A DNA stretch of 64,000 nt from an uncultured Christensenellaceae bacterium (GTDB lineage Bacteria; Bacillota; Clostridia; Christensenellales; Christensenellaceae). Positions 42,966 through 52,610 of this stretch are shown here, one piece after another. Position 1 is the stretch's first letter. Each line of letters begins with the position of its first letter. The DNA lies in the NCBI GenBank assembly GCA_910588425.1, contig CAJUPM010000002.1:91966-155965 (forward strand), written 5' to 3'. A program made the position numbers and the translations under genes. Below the pieces are notes generated by a model. That model was not told the DNA's origin, did no database searches, and worked only from the letters and a program-made list of their open reading frames with translations.

Positions 42966-42994
42966 TAAAAAACCGCGGATGATTTTATCCGCGG
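42966..42994 (-). terminator. Terminator of tRNA-Ala
   Basis: On minus: CCGCGGAT / ATCCGCGG then T6. Confidence 0.85.
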
Positions 42995-42999
42995 CGAGA

Positions 43000-43076
43000 T
43001 GGTGGAGATGATGAGACTCGAACTCACGACCTCTTACATGCGAAGCAAGCGCTCTAGCCAACTGAGCTACACCCCC
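43000..43076 (-). tRNA. tRNA-Ala(CGC)
   Basis: GGGGGTG/CATCTCC acceptor with two G-T pairs, stem CTTGC/GTAAG with loop TTCGCAT (anticodon CGC), CCA encoded. Confidence 0.88.
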
Positions 43077-43093
43077 AACTTCCAACAACATGC

Positions 43094-43122
43094 ATTATAC
43101 ACCATCTCCCACAAAGTTTCAA
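43094..43122 (-). promoter_or_regulatory. Promoter of tRNA-Ala
   Basis: On minus: TTGAAA, 17-bp spacer, TATAAT, about 18 bp before the tRNA. Confidence 0.8.
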
Positions 43123-43225
43123 TATCTATTTTTGAGTTTTTAAAAAATAAGAGAGAGTTTGGGCGGGGCTTTCTCTTTGACGAAAATTCTGCTACAATTT
43201 GAAGCAGGAGCGCAGGAGGGAGATT

Positions 43226-44554
43226 ATGGCACAGCAATCGTTATTTGAAACAGGGCAGAACCACCCGCTGGCAAGCAGACTGCGGCCGACGGATCTGGAT
43301 GGGTTTGTGGGCCAAAAGCATTTGCTGGGAGAGGGAAAGGTTTTGCGGCAGCTCATCGAGCAGGATATGGTTTCCTCCATGATCTTCTGGGGGCCGCCCG
43401 GCGTGGGCAAGACGACGCTGGCCCGCATCATCGCCGGCAAGACAAAGGCGAATTTTATCGATTTCAGCGCGGTAACCAGCGGGATCAAGGAGATCCGCGA
43501 GGTGATGAGCCGGGCGGAAAACGACAGGCTGCTGGGCGAAAAGACGATTCTATTTGTAGACGAGATTCACCGCTTCAACAAAGCCCAGCAGGACGCTTTC
43601 TTGCCCTTTGTGGAAAAAGGGAGCATCATTCTGATTGGCGCGACGACGGAGAATCCTTCATTTGAGGTCAACTCTGCTTTGCTTTCCAGATGCAAGGTAT
43701 TTGTCTTGCAGGCGCTGGCGCAGGAAGATCTGGTGCAGTTATTGCAAAATGCGCTGGCAGATCCCAAGGGCTTTGGGGAACAGCAGGTGGAGATTTCCCA
43801 AAAGATGCTGGAGATGATCGCCGCTTTTGCCAATGGTGATGCCAGGACGGCGCTCAATACGCTGGAGATGGTTGTGCTCAATGCAGAGCGGCGGGGGGAG
43901 AAGACCATCGTCTCCGAGGAGATTTTGGAGCAGTGCATCAGCAAAAAATCCCTGCTCTATGATAAGAACGGCGAGGAGCACTATAACCTGATTTCAGCGC
44001 TGCATAAATCCATGCGCAACAGCGATCCGGATGCGGCGGTCTACTGGCTGGCGCGTATGCTGGAGGCGGGGGAAGACCCGCTCTATATCGCCCGGCGGCT
44101 GGTTCGCTATGCCAGCGAAGATATTGGTCTGGCAGATCCCAGCGCGCTTTCGCTGGCTGTGGCGGCATACCAGGCCTGTCATTTTATCGGCATGCCCGAA
44201 TGCAGCGTCAATTTGACGGAGGCAGTGATCTATTTCTCTGTAACGCCAAAATCCAACGCGCTCTATACGGCATATGAGCGGGCCAAAAAGGACGCACTGA
44301 CCATGCTGGCGGAGCCGGTTCCGCTGCAAATCCGCAACGCGCCGACCAAGCTGATGAAGGAGCTGCACTATGGCGAAGGCTACCAGTATGCGCACGATAC
44401 GGAGGAAAAGCTGACGGCCATGCAATGCCTGCCGGATTCGCTTTTGGGCAAGAAGTATTACCGGCCGACGGAGCAGGGCAGGGAGAGCCGAATCAAAGAG
44501 CGGCTGGAGCAGATTGAGCAGTGGAAAGAGCAGCACAGGGAAAAACAGCAATGA
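43226..44554 (+). CDS. rarA: RarA/MgsA replication-associated recombination ATPase
   Basis: AAA+ clamp-loader-like ATPase acting at stalled replication forks. 442 aa. LASRLRPTDLDGFVGQKHLL at the N-terminus, Walker A FWGPPGVGKTTLARI, Walker B ILFVDEIHRFNKAQQDAFLP, sensor 1 ATTENPSFEVNSALLSR, and the tetramerisation C-terminus with MKELHYGEGYQYAHD. ATG 43226 follows CAGGAGGGAG. Confidence 0.95.
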   Translation: MAQQSLFETGQNHPLASRLRPTDLDGFVGQKHLLGEGKVLRQLIEQDMVSSMIFWGPPGVGKTTLARIIAGKTKANFIDFSAVTSGIKEIREVMSRAENDRLLGEKTILFVDEIHRFNKAQQDAFLPFVEKGSIILIGATTENPSFEVNSALLSRCKVFVLQALAQEDLVQLLQNALADPKGFGEQQVEISQKMLEMIAAFANGDARTALNTLEMVVLNAERRGEKTIVSEEILEQCISKKSLLYDKNGEEHYNLISALHKSMRNSDPDAAVYWLARMLEAGEDPLYIARRLVRYASEDIGLADPSALSLAVAAYQACHFIGMPECSVNLTEAVIYFSVTPKSNALYTAYERAKKDALTMLAEPVPLQIRNAPTKLMKELHYGEGYQYAHDTEEKLTAMQCLPDSLLGKKYYRPTEQGRESRIKERLEQIEQWKEQHREKQQ

Positions 44555-44611
44555 CGATGGCGGCGCGGGCAGAGTTTTGGGATGCGGCTCAAGCGTCTGC
44601 TGATATTTGGT

Positions 44612-44658
44612 AAAAAAAGAGCGATGCCGGATACAAGGCCAGGCACCGCTCTTTTTTT
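44612..44658. terminator. Terminator between rarA and Mn-catalase
   Basis: AAAAAAAGAGCG / CGCTCTTTTTTT with an inner TGCC/GGCA pairing; convergent genes. Confidence 0.75.
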
Positions 44659-44667
44659 ATCTAAAAT

Positions 44668-45396
44668 TCAGCCTTTTTTCGGCGGAACAAAGGTGGATTT
44701 CTTGCCGAAGTTTGGCTTTTCCTTTTGGGGCGGCTGGAAGCTCGGCTTTTCCACCTGGGTATTCTCGAAATTATTCTTGGGGGAGGGAGAGGAGAGGTCG
44801 AAATACAGGCGGGAATCCTCGGTTACGCCAAAATCCCGGTTGGATCCGGTATCCTGAACGCGGTTGAAGGCCTCGCGGAACATGGCGTTATGCGCCTCTT
44901 CCCGGTTGAGCAGAAAGTCGATGGTTCCACGGACGCACTTATCGTCAATTTGGCGGTAGAGATATTCGTAGACCACTTTGGCGCGCTGTTCGCTGGCGAT
45001 ATTGGAGAGCAGGTCTGCGCAGAGATCTCCCGTCACGGTAACGTAGTCGGAAGTCCAGGAATAGCCGGAGGAATTGATGAGCCCGGGGTTCAGCCCTAGG
45101 ATGACATGCGTCTGGATTTCGCCAACCTGCGTCTGCTGATAATCCACGTCGTGGCCGTTGAGCAGGTTAATCGTCTGGGCGACCATCTCCATATGGCTCA
45201 GCTCTTCCGCGGCGATATCCATAAACAGATCCTTGATGGCGGGATCTTTGATGCGGAAGCTCTGGGACATATACTGCATGGCCGCTTTCAGCTCGCCGTT
45301 TCCGCCGCCCAGCTGCTCTTGCAGCAAAACGGCATACTGCGGATTGGGGCGCTCAACTTTGACATCCTGCAATAATTTTTTGTTGTGTTCAAACAT
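44668..45396 (-). CDS. Manganese catalase / CotJC-like ferritin-fold protein
   Basis: 242 aa. Ferritin-like four-helix bundle with the dimanganese ligands in GNGELKAAMQYMSQS (Glu), AAEELSHMEM (Glu and His), ASEQRAKVVYEYLY (Glu) and NREEAHNAMFREAF (Glu and His). Breaks down H2O2 or, as CotJC homologue, sits in the spore coat. A 50-residue Pro/Lys-rich tail (QPPQKEKPNFGKKSTFVPPK) replaces the usual end. ATG 45396 has AAAGGAG. Confidence 0.88.
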   Translation of the reverse strand: MFEHNKKLLQDVKVERPNPQYAVLLQEQLGGGNGELKAAMQYMSQSFRIKDPAIKDLFMDIAAEELSHMEMVAQTINLLNGHDVDYQQTQVGEIQTHVILGLNPGLINSSGYSWTSDYVTVTGDLCADLLSNIASEQRAKVVYEYLYRQIDDKCVRGTIDFLLNREEAHNAMFREAFNRVQDTGSNRDFGVTEDSRLYFDLSSPSPKNNFENTQVEKPSFQPPQKEKPNFGKKSTFVPPKKG

Positions 45397-45542
45397 GGTT
45401 TTCTCCTTTAGAAATACATTTTTCCTTATTATCTGTGAATTGGCCACTGTTATGCGCGAAAAGACGCGAAGGAGCGGTTGTAGGCGGGTGGAAAAAGGTG
45501 TAAACTAAAACAGGCCGGATAAAAAGAAATGGAGAATTCTTT

Positions 45543-46721
45543 ATGCAGCTGTTTTTGGAAAAACACAAGCGCGCCGTGATGCAGATGATCACTGTGCTTT
45601 TTTGGTTTGCGCTTTATGTCTATGTCCCTTATCAGACGCCGTACCTCACTTTGCTGGGCGTGGCGTCTTCTTTTATCGGGATTATTTTGGGCGCTTATGG
45701 GTTTTCCCAGATGATCATCCGCATCCCGCTGGGGATTGGGGCAGACCGAAAAGGGCGGCATAAACCTTTTATCATCCTGGGCAATATCTGCGCGGCGGCG
45801 GCCTCTGTTCTGCGCTTCTGCTGGCCCGGTGCAGTCTCCTTTCTGCTGGCAAACCTCATTTCTGGCATGGCGGCCTCGACCTGGATTTCAAGCACTGTGC
45901 TTTACCCGACGTATTACCCCAAAGATCAGCTGAAAAAGGCCATGGGAACACTGCTGGCCATGAACAATTTCGGCACGCTGCTGGGCTTTCTTGCAGGCAT
46001 GATCGCGACCCAGTTTTTTAAAACAGAGATTCTCTTTTTGATGAGCGCCGGGGCGGGAATTTTGAGCGCCGCACTGAGCCTCTTCCTATGGGAAGAGCCG
46101 CAGGCGCAGGCAAAGGCTTTGCCGCCGCTGCGCGATCACTTCCGCATTTTTAAGCGCAGGCGGCTTCTGCTGTTTTCCGTGGTCATGGCGCTTTTGCAGG
46201 CCGTCAATATGAGCACGGCCATGTCGTTCACCAGCGAATACGGCAGGCAGATTGGGGCGGATAATTTGCAGATTGGCCTGCTTTCGGCGCTCTATATGGG
46301 CGCTTCGGCCCTGAGCTCCCTTTATACGGGGACGCGCCATGCCGCGCGTCTGGGAGAGAAAAAACTCGTTCCGGCCTTCTTCCTGGTCTACGCGCTTTGC
46401 TGTGCAGGCGTTCCGCTGATCCGGCAGATTTGGCTGCTCTGCCTGGTGCAGGTTCTGGGCGGCTTCTCCTTTGCCAGCCTGCTTTCGCTTTTTATGTCTG
46501 GGGCAGTGGAAGGGGTGCCCCAGGAAAAGCGCTCGACTGCCATGGGCTTTTTCCAGGCGGTATATGGCATCGGCATGACGTTCGGGCCGACGCTTATGGG
46601 CGTGATGGTGCAGGGTGCGGGCATGCAGGCGGCCTATTGGGCGATGAGCGCGCTCTGCGCCGCGGACGGCATCGCAGTTTGCTGGCTACTTTCCAAAAAG
46701 AGCTTTTCCAGCGGGCAATAG
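45543..46721 (+). CDS. Major facilitator superfamily transporter
   Basis: 392 aa, 12 transmembrane helices. The loop 2-3 motif GIGADRKGRHKPFI marks an MFS protein; the second half starts near FRIFKRRRLLLFSV. AATGGAGAATTCTTT precedes ATG 45543. No linked metabolic gene or regulator, so the substrate is unknown; drug or sugar efflux are both possible. Confidence 0.85.
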   Translation: MQLFLEKHKRAVMQMITVLFWFALYVYVPYQTPYLTLLGVASSFIGIILGAYGFSQMIIRIPLGIGADRKGRHKPFIILGNICAAAASVLRFCWPGAVSFLLANLISGMAASTWISSTVLYPTYYPKDQLKKAMGTLLAMNNFGTLLGFLAGMIATQFFKTEILFLMSAGAGILSAALSLFLWEEPQAQAKALPPLRDHFRIFKRRRLLLFSVVMALLQAVNMSTAMSFTSEYGRQIGADNLQIGLLSALYMGASALSSLYTGTRHAARLGEKKLVPAFFLVYALCCAGVPLIRQIWLLCLVQVLGGFSFASLLSLFMSGAVEGVPQEKRSTAMGFFQAVYGIGMTFGPTLMGVMVQGAGMQAAYWAMSALCAADGIAVCWLLSKKSFSSGQ

Positions 46722-46797
46722 CGCCGGGGCAACGTATATAATTTGTATCAAGTTGTAAAAGATATAGGAGAGGATGGCAAAATTTGCTATGATGAAG

Positions 46798-46847
46798 CTA
46801 TCCTAATTGGAACTTTTTTGAAAATTGCGCGTCTAAGAGGATAGTAT
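46798..46847 (+). promoter_or_regulatory. Promoter and inverted-repeat operator of the efflux operon
   Basis: TTGAAA (46818), 18-bp spacer, TAGTAT (46842). A perfect 7-bp inverted repeat CTATCCT (46798) / AGGATAG (46838) brackets it. Confidence 0.5.
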
Positions 46848-46872
46848 TTGAAAGGGCAATGGAGAAAAAAAC

Positions 46873-48183
46873 ATGAGTAAGAAGAAAAAGATCATTCTAA
46901 TTGCATCTATTTCAGCGGCTGTTTTGCTGATCGCAGGCGGGCTGTACTGGCTGCTTAGCGGAACGGGCGCTTCGGGGCAGAAGGTTTATGTGCAGCCGGT
47001 TTCCGAAATCCTGGGATTAGGGGCGGCGGGCGTGCAGAACCGGTATGCCGGCGTGATCGAATCGCAGAAGACGCTGAAAATCGAGCTGGATCCTTCCAAA
47101 ACGCTTTCGGAGGTTTTCGTCAAAGAGGGCGATGAAGTGAAGGCGGGGGATCCGCTTTTTTCTTACGATGTCGATGAACTGAAGCTGAACCTGGAGCAGC
47201 TCAATTTGGAGCTGGAGAGCACAAAGAGCAGCATCACGACCATGCAGGAGCAGATTGCCGCGCTGAAAAGAGAGAAAGCCAGCGCGCCCAAAAGCGAGCA
47301 GCTGCAGTATACCATCCAGATCCAGACGCTGGAAGTGAACATCATGCAGGCAGAATACACCATCAAGACAAAAACTGCCGAAGTCGAGAAGGCGAAAAGC
47401 GCCATCGAGCACGCTGTGGTTACAGCGGAGATGGATGGGGTTGTGCGCGAGCTCAATCGGAATGGGGGAGAACAGCAGCCGGGCTATGGCGACGGCACGC
47501 AGTCCTCTTTTATGACGATCACGGCCACGGGCTCTTTCCGCGTCAAAGGGCTGGTGGGCGAGCAGTTTGTCTACACGCTCTCTGAGGGTATGCCCGTGAT
47601 CATCCGCTCTCGGACAGATGAAAATGCGATTTGGCGGGGAACCATCCAGCTCATCGATGTCGGCAACCCGGTCAAGGGCAACAATAACGGCATGATGCAT
47701 TATGACGGCATGGCGGCGCAGGACGACACCACCAGCACGTCCAAATATCCCTTCTATGTGGAGCTGGAGTCCTCCGAGAATTTGCTCATGGGGCAGCACG
47801 TCTATATCGAGCCGGATATGGGGCAGGGCGCGCAGAAGGAGGGCACCTGGCTGCCCAGCGCTTATCTGATTTTGGAGGATGAGAAGGCTTTCGTCTATGC
47901 GGCGAACACATGGGGCAAGATTGAGAAGCGCAGCGTCGAGCTGGGCGAATACGACGAGACGACCGACAGCTATGAGATTTTGAAGGGCCTTGATCTGAAA
48001 GACCGCATCGCGTTCCCGGAAGACTTCATCAAAGCGGGGATGGGAGTAACGGATTCGCCCACCTATGGCGGCGGCGATGACGATCTGCCGGAAGGCGGCC
48101 TGCCCGGCGAAGACGACATGCCACCCGGCGGCGGAGATGAGGGCATTATGCCATACTCGGATGCTGCCGCCCTGGAGGAATAG
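46873..48183 (+). CDS. HlyD/MacA-like efflux adaptor 1
   Basis: 436 aa membrane-fusion protein. N-terminal anchor (KKIILIASISAAVLLIAGGL), barrel-lipoyl part (FVKEGDEVKAGDPLFSYDVD), coiled coil (about 100-175) and beta barrel. The C-terminal tail is Gly/Asp/Pro-rich (GGGDDDLPEGGLPGEDDM). First gene of a five-gene ABC efflux operon; in Gram-positives such adaptors bridge permease and cell wall. GCAATGGAGAAAAAAAC precedes ATG. Confidence 0.85.
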   Translation: MSKKKKIILIASISAAVLLIAGGLYWLLSGTGASGQKVYVQPVSEILGLGAAGVQNRYAGVIESQKTLKIELDPSKTLSEVFVKEGDEVKAGDPLFSYDVDELKLNLEQLNLELESTKSSITTMQEQIAALKREKASAPKSEQLQYTIQIQTLEVNIMQAEYTIKTKTAEVEKAKSAIEHAVVTAEMDGVVRELNRNGGEQQPGYGDGTQSSFMTITATGSFRVKGLVGEQFVYTLSEGMPVIIRSRTDENAIWRGTIQLIDVGNPVKGNNNGMMHYDGMAAQDDTTSTSKYPFYVELESSENLLMGQHVYIEPDMGQGAQKEGTWLPSAYLILEDEKAFVYAANTWGKIEKRSVELGEYDETTDSYEILKGLDLKDRIAFPEDFIKAGMGVTDSPTYGGGDDDLPEGGLPGEDDMPPGGGDEGIMPYSDAAALEE

Positions 48184-48187
48184 GCGT

Positions 48188-48868
48188 ATGGTAGTCAGAT
48201 TAGAGCATATCTTTAAAGACTATATGCAGGGCAAGCTGACTGTGCCCGTGCTCAAAGATATTTCGCTGGATATTGAGGAGGGCGAATACCTGGCCATTAT
48301 GGGCCCTTCCGGCTCTGGCAAGACGACGCTGATGAACATCCTCGGATGCCTGGATATTGCGACCAAGGGCAGCTACTTTCTGGAGGAGAAAGACGTCTCC
48401 GGCTTTTCGGATCGGGAGATGGCAGAGTTGCGCAACCGCTATATCGGCTTTGTCTTTCAGACTTTCCACTTGCTGCCGCGCCAAAGCGCGATAGAGAACG
48501 TGGAGCTGCCGCTTCTATACGGCGGATATTCCAAAAAGGACCGCAGAGCAATGGCAGAAGCGGCGCTGGAGAAGGTCGGCCTGGCAGACCGCATGGAGTT
48601 TAAGCCGGGGCAGCTTTCAGGCGGCCAGTGCCAGAGAGTTGCCATTGCGCGCGCCATCGCAGGAAAGCCGAAGCTTCTGCTGGCAGATGAGCCCACCGGC
48701 GCGCTGGATTCCAAATCCGGCGAGCAGGTGATGGAGATTTTCTCCCGGCTGCATCAGGAAGGCGCGACGATTGCCATGATTACGCATGAGCGCTCGATTG
48801 CCGAATGCGCCCAGAAGATCCTCTATATTCGCGACGGCGAATTGCACCGGGAGGAGGCAGGAAGATGA
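48188..48868 (+). CDS. MacB/LolD-type ABC transporter ATPase
   Basis: 226 aa. Walker A GPSGSGKTTL, signature LSGGQCQRVAIARAIA, Walker B LLLADEPTGALDSKSGE and switch His in AMITHERS. ATG 48188 is chosen by family start (VVRLEHIFKDYMQGKLTVPV) and GGAGGAA upstream; the open frame begins earlier within the adaptor gene. Partner of the permease at 50520. Confidence 0.93.
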   Translation: MVVRLEHIFKDYMQGKLTVPVLKDISLDIEEGEYLAIMGPSGSGKTTLMNILGCLDIATKGSYFLEEKDVSGFSDREMAELRNRYIGFVFQTFHLLPRQSAIENVELPLLYGGYSKKDRRAMAEAALEKVGLADRMEFKPGQLSGGQCQRVAIARAIAGKPKLLLADEPTGALDSKSGEQVMEIFSRLHQEGATIAMITHERSIAECAQKILYIRDGELHREEAGR

Positions 48869-50508
48869 AGAAGAAATTGAGCAAAAAGATGGTTGCCGCC
48901 ATCAGCATCTCGGTTGCTGCCGTAATCATCGCGGGAATTGGCGCGGCCATTGCAATTTCGGCGGGCAACGCGCGGGTGGACGTCGTCCCGGTTTATCAGA
49001 TTATGAATTCCTGGATGGGGGAATCCCAGACGACAAGCGGCATGGTGCAGTCTTATATGGCGCAGACCATCCCGCATAGCAAGGCCAACACCATAACCAA
49101 GATATACGTCAAAGACGGAGACCAGGTGGAGATTGGCGATCCGCTGCTGGAATACGATGTAACCATACTGGATTTGCAGCAAAGGCTCAAAAAGCTGGAA
49201 GTTCAGCGCATGGGGCTGGAACTGACGCAGCTCAAAGAGGAGCTGGCGGCGCTAAGAGGGCTGAAGCCGGGCTCTGCAAGGCTGGCAGGAGATTTTGCCC
49301 TAGCAGACGGGCTGATGCTGCTGGCGGTTGCGCCGGGGAGCGCGATCAACACAGGCGAGCTGGATGAGAATGCCCTCTACTATAACCAGATGCCTCCTGC
49401 CGGGACGGAGGCAGATCCCTATCTGTTCCTATGCGCCAAGGGTACCAAGATTCAGCAGGGTTTTCTTGCGGAAATGCTCAGGCTGGCAGCAGAGAAGGGA
49501 GATTCTGTTTTTGCGCGGGTGGAATACCGCCAGGGGGATACGCAGACGGGAGAACTGCTCTATGCGTACCGCATGGCGTTTCACGCGAACGGAGAGTTTG
49601 AATTCGATTTAGATCTTCCCGAAGTTCAGCCCCCGGCACCCTCTGCATCCGAGGAGCCGGAACCCAGCGCCGAGCCATCGCCTTCGGAGGAGCCGGAGCC
49701 CAGCATGGAGCCTGAACCGAGCTTTGAGCCCGAGCCCAGCATTGAGCCGGATCCGGGCTATACCGCCGATGAGATTAAGCAGATGATAGCGGAGAAAGAG
49801 GCAGAGGTTCGGGAAAAGGAGTTGGCTATCAAAAAGGCCGAGCTGGAGCTGAAAAAGGCGGAGACACAGCTGGGCGCAGAAGGCGTCGTGAAGAGCGTGG
49901 TCAAGGGAAAAGTCAAGCTGGCGCCCAACCAGGATGCCCTTCAGGAGGGCGAAGCGCTGCTCACCGTGACGGGCGGCGACGGCTTCTATGTGCAGGGAAT
50001 GGTCAATGAGCTCAGCTTGTCCAAAGTGCAGCCGGGGGACACGGTTTATGTGATGAACTATATGAACGGCATGAGCTACGAAGGAGAAGTTGTGGAAGTT
50101 TCGGATATGCCGCAGCAAAATTACGGCTTCTCTCAAAACCCCAACGAATCCGCATATCCGTTTACGGTCCATGTGGGCGGCGATGCAGAGCTGACCATTG
50201 GAGACTATGTGGATATCTCCTATGGCGGCGGCGCTGCCTCAGGAGGGAATGAAGCGCTCTATATCGATAAGATGTATGTCCGGGAAGAGAATGGCGAGAG
50301 CTATGTGTTCATTGCAGTGGACGGCAAGCTGAAAAAGCAGACGGTCAAGACGGGAGCGACGCTCTATGGCTGGTGCATTGAGGTCAGGGAAGGCCTCTCG
50401 CCGGAAGATTATATCGCTTTCCCATACGGCAAGCTGGCGAGGAACGGGACGAAAGTGAATTTGCCGGACAATACGGGCGACGATATGGCCTGGGCGGTTA
50501 AACGATAG
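48865..50508 (+). CDS. HlyD/MacA-like efflux adaptor 2 with Pro-Glu-Ser repeat
   Basis: 547 aa; ATG 48865 overlaps the ATPase stop (ATGA). Anchor helix AAISISVAAVIIAGIGAAIA; lipoyl half-motif VKDGDQVEIGDPLLEYDV; then an inserted region and repeated EPEPS units (about residues 255-300), a long coiled coil and a second half-motif (GVVKSVVKGKVKLAPNQDAL). Repeats look like a cell-wall spacer. Having two different adaptors around one ATPase is unusual. Confidence 0.83.
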   Translation: MKKKLSKKMVAAISISVAAVIIAGIGAAIAISAGNARVDVVPVYQIMNSWMGESQTTSGMVQSYMAQTIPHSKANTITKIYVKDGDQVEIGDPLLEYDVTILDLQQRLKKLEVQRMGLELTQLKEELAALRGLKPGSARLAGDFALADGLMLLAVAPGSAINTGELDENALYYNQMPPAGTEADPYLFLCAKGTKIQQGFLAEMLRLAAEKGDSVFARVEYRQGDTQTGELLYAYRMAFHANGEFEFDLDLPEVQPPAPSASEEPEPSAEPSPSEEPEPSMEPEPSFEPEPSIEPDPGYTADEIKQMIAEKEAEVREKELAIKKAELELKKAETQLGAEGVVKSVVKGKVKLAPNQDALQEGEALLTVTGGDGFYVQGMVNELSLSKVQPGDTVYVMNYMNGMSYEGEVVEVSDMPQQNYGFSQNPNESAYPFTVHVGGDAELTIGDYVDISYGGGAASGGNEALYIDKMYVREENGESYVFIAVDGKLKKQTVKTGATLYGWCIEVREGLSPEDYIAFPYGKLARNGTKVNLPDNTGDDMAWAVKR

Positions 50509-50519
50509 GAGGCAGAGAA

Positions 50520-51773
50520 ATGCTAGAAAATATACGATTGGCGTTCGTCGGGGTATGGACGCATAAAATGCGCTCTTGCCTGACGATGCTTGGCATCATC
50601 ATCGGCATCGCTTCTATCATTGCCATTTCCTCCACGATTATGGGGACGAACGAGCAGATCAAGCAAAACCTCATTGGCGCGGGCAATAACGCCGTAGAAA
50701 TTCAGCTGCACCAGAACGATTACCCCATAGATATGGAAGGCGGCGTTCCGCAGGGAATCCCAACTGTTTCCCAGCAGGCGATGGAGGAGATCGCGGCGCT
50801 GGACAATGTGGAGGCGGCAGCGCAGTTTTATAAGCGCAATATCTATTCCAGCGTTTTTTACGGAGCGACAAGCCTCTCCAATGGCTATCTTTACGGGATC
50901 GATTCAAATTATCTTGGCGTATATGGATACCAGATTCGGCAAGGCAGAGGCTTTTCCGAGGCGGATGAAAAGGGCGCGCACAAAGTCGCCCTGCTGGATA
51001 AGGATGCGGCAGACGCGCTGTTCCTGGGAGAAAACCCCGTTGGCAAGACCGTAGAAATACAGAGCGAGCCATATGTGATCATCGGGGTTGTGACACAGAG
51101 CAGTGAGTTCCAGCCCGTCATCAACACGCCGGAAGACTACTATAACTATATGAAGACCAGCAATGGCAAGGTGTTCGTCCCGATGGCGACCTGGCCGGTG
51201 ATCTATCAGTACGATGAGCCGCAGTCTGTGGCTGTGCGGGCGAGCAGCACGGAGGCCATGAGCACAGTGGGCAAGCAGGCGGCAGATGTGCTGAACAGCT
51301 ATCTCCAGACGGGCAGCGAAGGTCCGATTCTCTATAAGGGAGAAGATCTGCTGGAGCAGGCGAAGGAGATGCAGGATCTCTCCAAGAGCACCAATCAGCA
51401 GCTCATCTGGATTGCCAGCATCTCGCTGCTGGTCGGTGGAATTGGCGTCATGAATATCATGCTGGTTTCCGTAACCGAGCGGACGCGGGAGATTGGCCTC
51501 AAAAAGGCGCTGGGCGCCAGAAAGGGAATCATCTCCGGGCAGTTCCTGACGGAGGCGGCCGTTTTGACTTTCCTGGGCGGTCTGGTGGGCGTCATCAGCG
51601 GCATCATTTTGGCGGTGGTAATTTCAAAAATATCGCTGGTTCCCATCGCCATCAGCGCGCCGACAGCTCTGATTGCAGTCGCATTCTCCGTGATCATCGG
51701 GCTGATTTTTGGCATTGTGCCCGCCATGAAAGCGGCGAATCTCAACCCGATTGAGGCGCTGCGGCGGGAATAG
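50520..51773 (+). CDS. MacB-like ABC transporter permease
   Basis: 417 aa. First helix in MRSCLTMLGIIIGIASIIAI, a ~230-residue extracytoplasmic MacB_PCD domain, then three helices with MNIMLVSVTERTREIGLKKA (FtsX-type coupling motif) and the C-terminal AMKAANLNPIEALRRE. GATAGGAGGCAGAGAA precedes ATG. Exports peptides, antibiotics or lipids in homologues. Confidence 0.92.
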   Translation: MLENIRLAFVGVWTHKMRSCLTMLGIIIGIASIIAISSTIMGTNEQIKQNLIGAGNNAVEIQLHQNDYPIDMEGGVPQGIPTVSQQAMEEIAALDNVEAAAQFYKRNIYSSVFYGATSLSNGYLYGIDSNYLGVYGYQIRQGRGFSEADEKGAHKVALLDKDAADALFLGENPVGKTVEIQSEPYVIIGVVTQSSEFQPVINTPEDYYNYMKTSNGKVFVPMATWPVIYQYDEPQSVAVRASSTEAMSTVGKQAADVLNSYLQTGSEGPILYKGEDLLEQAKEMQDLSKSTNQQLIWIASISLLVGGIGVMNIMLVSVTERTREIGLKKALGARKGIISGQFLTEAAVLTFLGGLVGVISGIILAVVISKISLVPIAISAPTALIAVAFSVIIGLIFGIVPAMKAANLNPIEALRRE

Positions 51774-51787
51774 AAAGGAAGGGCAGG

Positions 51788-52474
51788 ATGAAAAAACAGA
51801 GTATGAGAGGCGGGCTAGCGCTGCTGCTTTGCGCGGCGCTGTGCCTGGCGATGATGATAGGGGGCTGCGCAAAGCAGCCGGAAGCGCCGAGCGGCTCTGC
51901 CGCTGTGCCGGAGGCTTCTGAGAAAGTGCCCGAGCTGGGCGAAGAGGAGCTGGAGCATATGCTGCCCATTTTGGAGGGAATCGCGGTGGCGGCAGAGGGC
52001 GGCAAGACGTATGACAGCCAGAATGCGGAGCAGGTTTGGCAGATGCTCTATTCGGTTGCCTACCGCAACGGCGAGCAGGGGCAGGAGGCGGTTTGGCAGG
52101 AAGGCGGAGATCTGTCTGTCAGCAAAACGCTTATGGAGCAATATGCGGCGGCCTGCTTTGAGGGATTTGCCCAGCTGCCGGAGGTTCCGGAAAGCGTTGA
52201 GCAAGTGGTCTACGAGCAAAGCACCGGGAAATATCTCCTGAAGAATACAGATCAGAGCGAGATTTATGGGAAAATCTATGCTGTTCAAGAGACGGCGCAG
52301 GGGATTTACCGCGTATCGCTCAATCTATTTGCAGGAGATGACAACCTCCCGTATGAGCAGTATGAATTCATATTGGTGGATAACAAAAATAAGAAAGAGG
52401 TTACTCCAAGCTTTGATTACTGCGTCCGGCAGGCAAACAAGTTTGAGATGAATCCGGGCAGCATGGCGCGGTAA
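51788..52474 (+). CDS. Putative lipoprotein of the efflux operon
   Basis: 228 aa. Signal peptide LALLLCAALCLAMMIGGC ends in a lipobox (IGGC, Cys near residue 27) followed by Ala/Pro/Ser linker. The mature part is soluble and acidic; no family recognised. Fourteen bp after the permease, ended by a terminator, so it belongs to the operon and may assist substrate capture or sensing at the outer membrane face (inference). Confidence 0.8.
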   Translation: MKKQSMRGGLALLLCAALCLAMMIGGCAKQPEAPSGSAAVPEASEKVPELGEEELEHMLPILEGIAVAAEGGKTYDSQNAEQVWQMLYSVAYRNGEQGQEAVWQEGGDLSVSKTLMEQYAAACFEGFAQLPEVPESVEQVVYEQSTGKYLLKNTDQSEIYGKIYAVQETAQGIYRVSLNLFAGDDNLPYEQYEFILVDNKNKKEVTPSFDYCVRQANKFEMNPGSMAR

Positions 52475-52479
52475 AAAAG

Positions 52480-52502
52480 GGCAGCGAAACGCTGCCTTTT
52501 TT
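52480..52502 (+). terminator. Terminator of the efflux operon
   Basis: GGCAGCG-aaa-CGCTGCC then T6. Confidence 0.88.
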
Positions 52503-52610
52503 CGTGAGAAGAAATGCCGGCGGCCAGAGGGCAATTTTACATTTTTGGGGCAGGGCGATATAATAAGGCAAGTGGATTTTGCGGCGGTTTTATGACGGAA
52601 AGGGAAAAAT

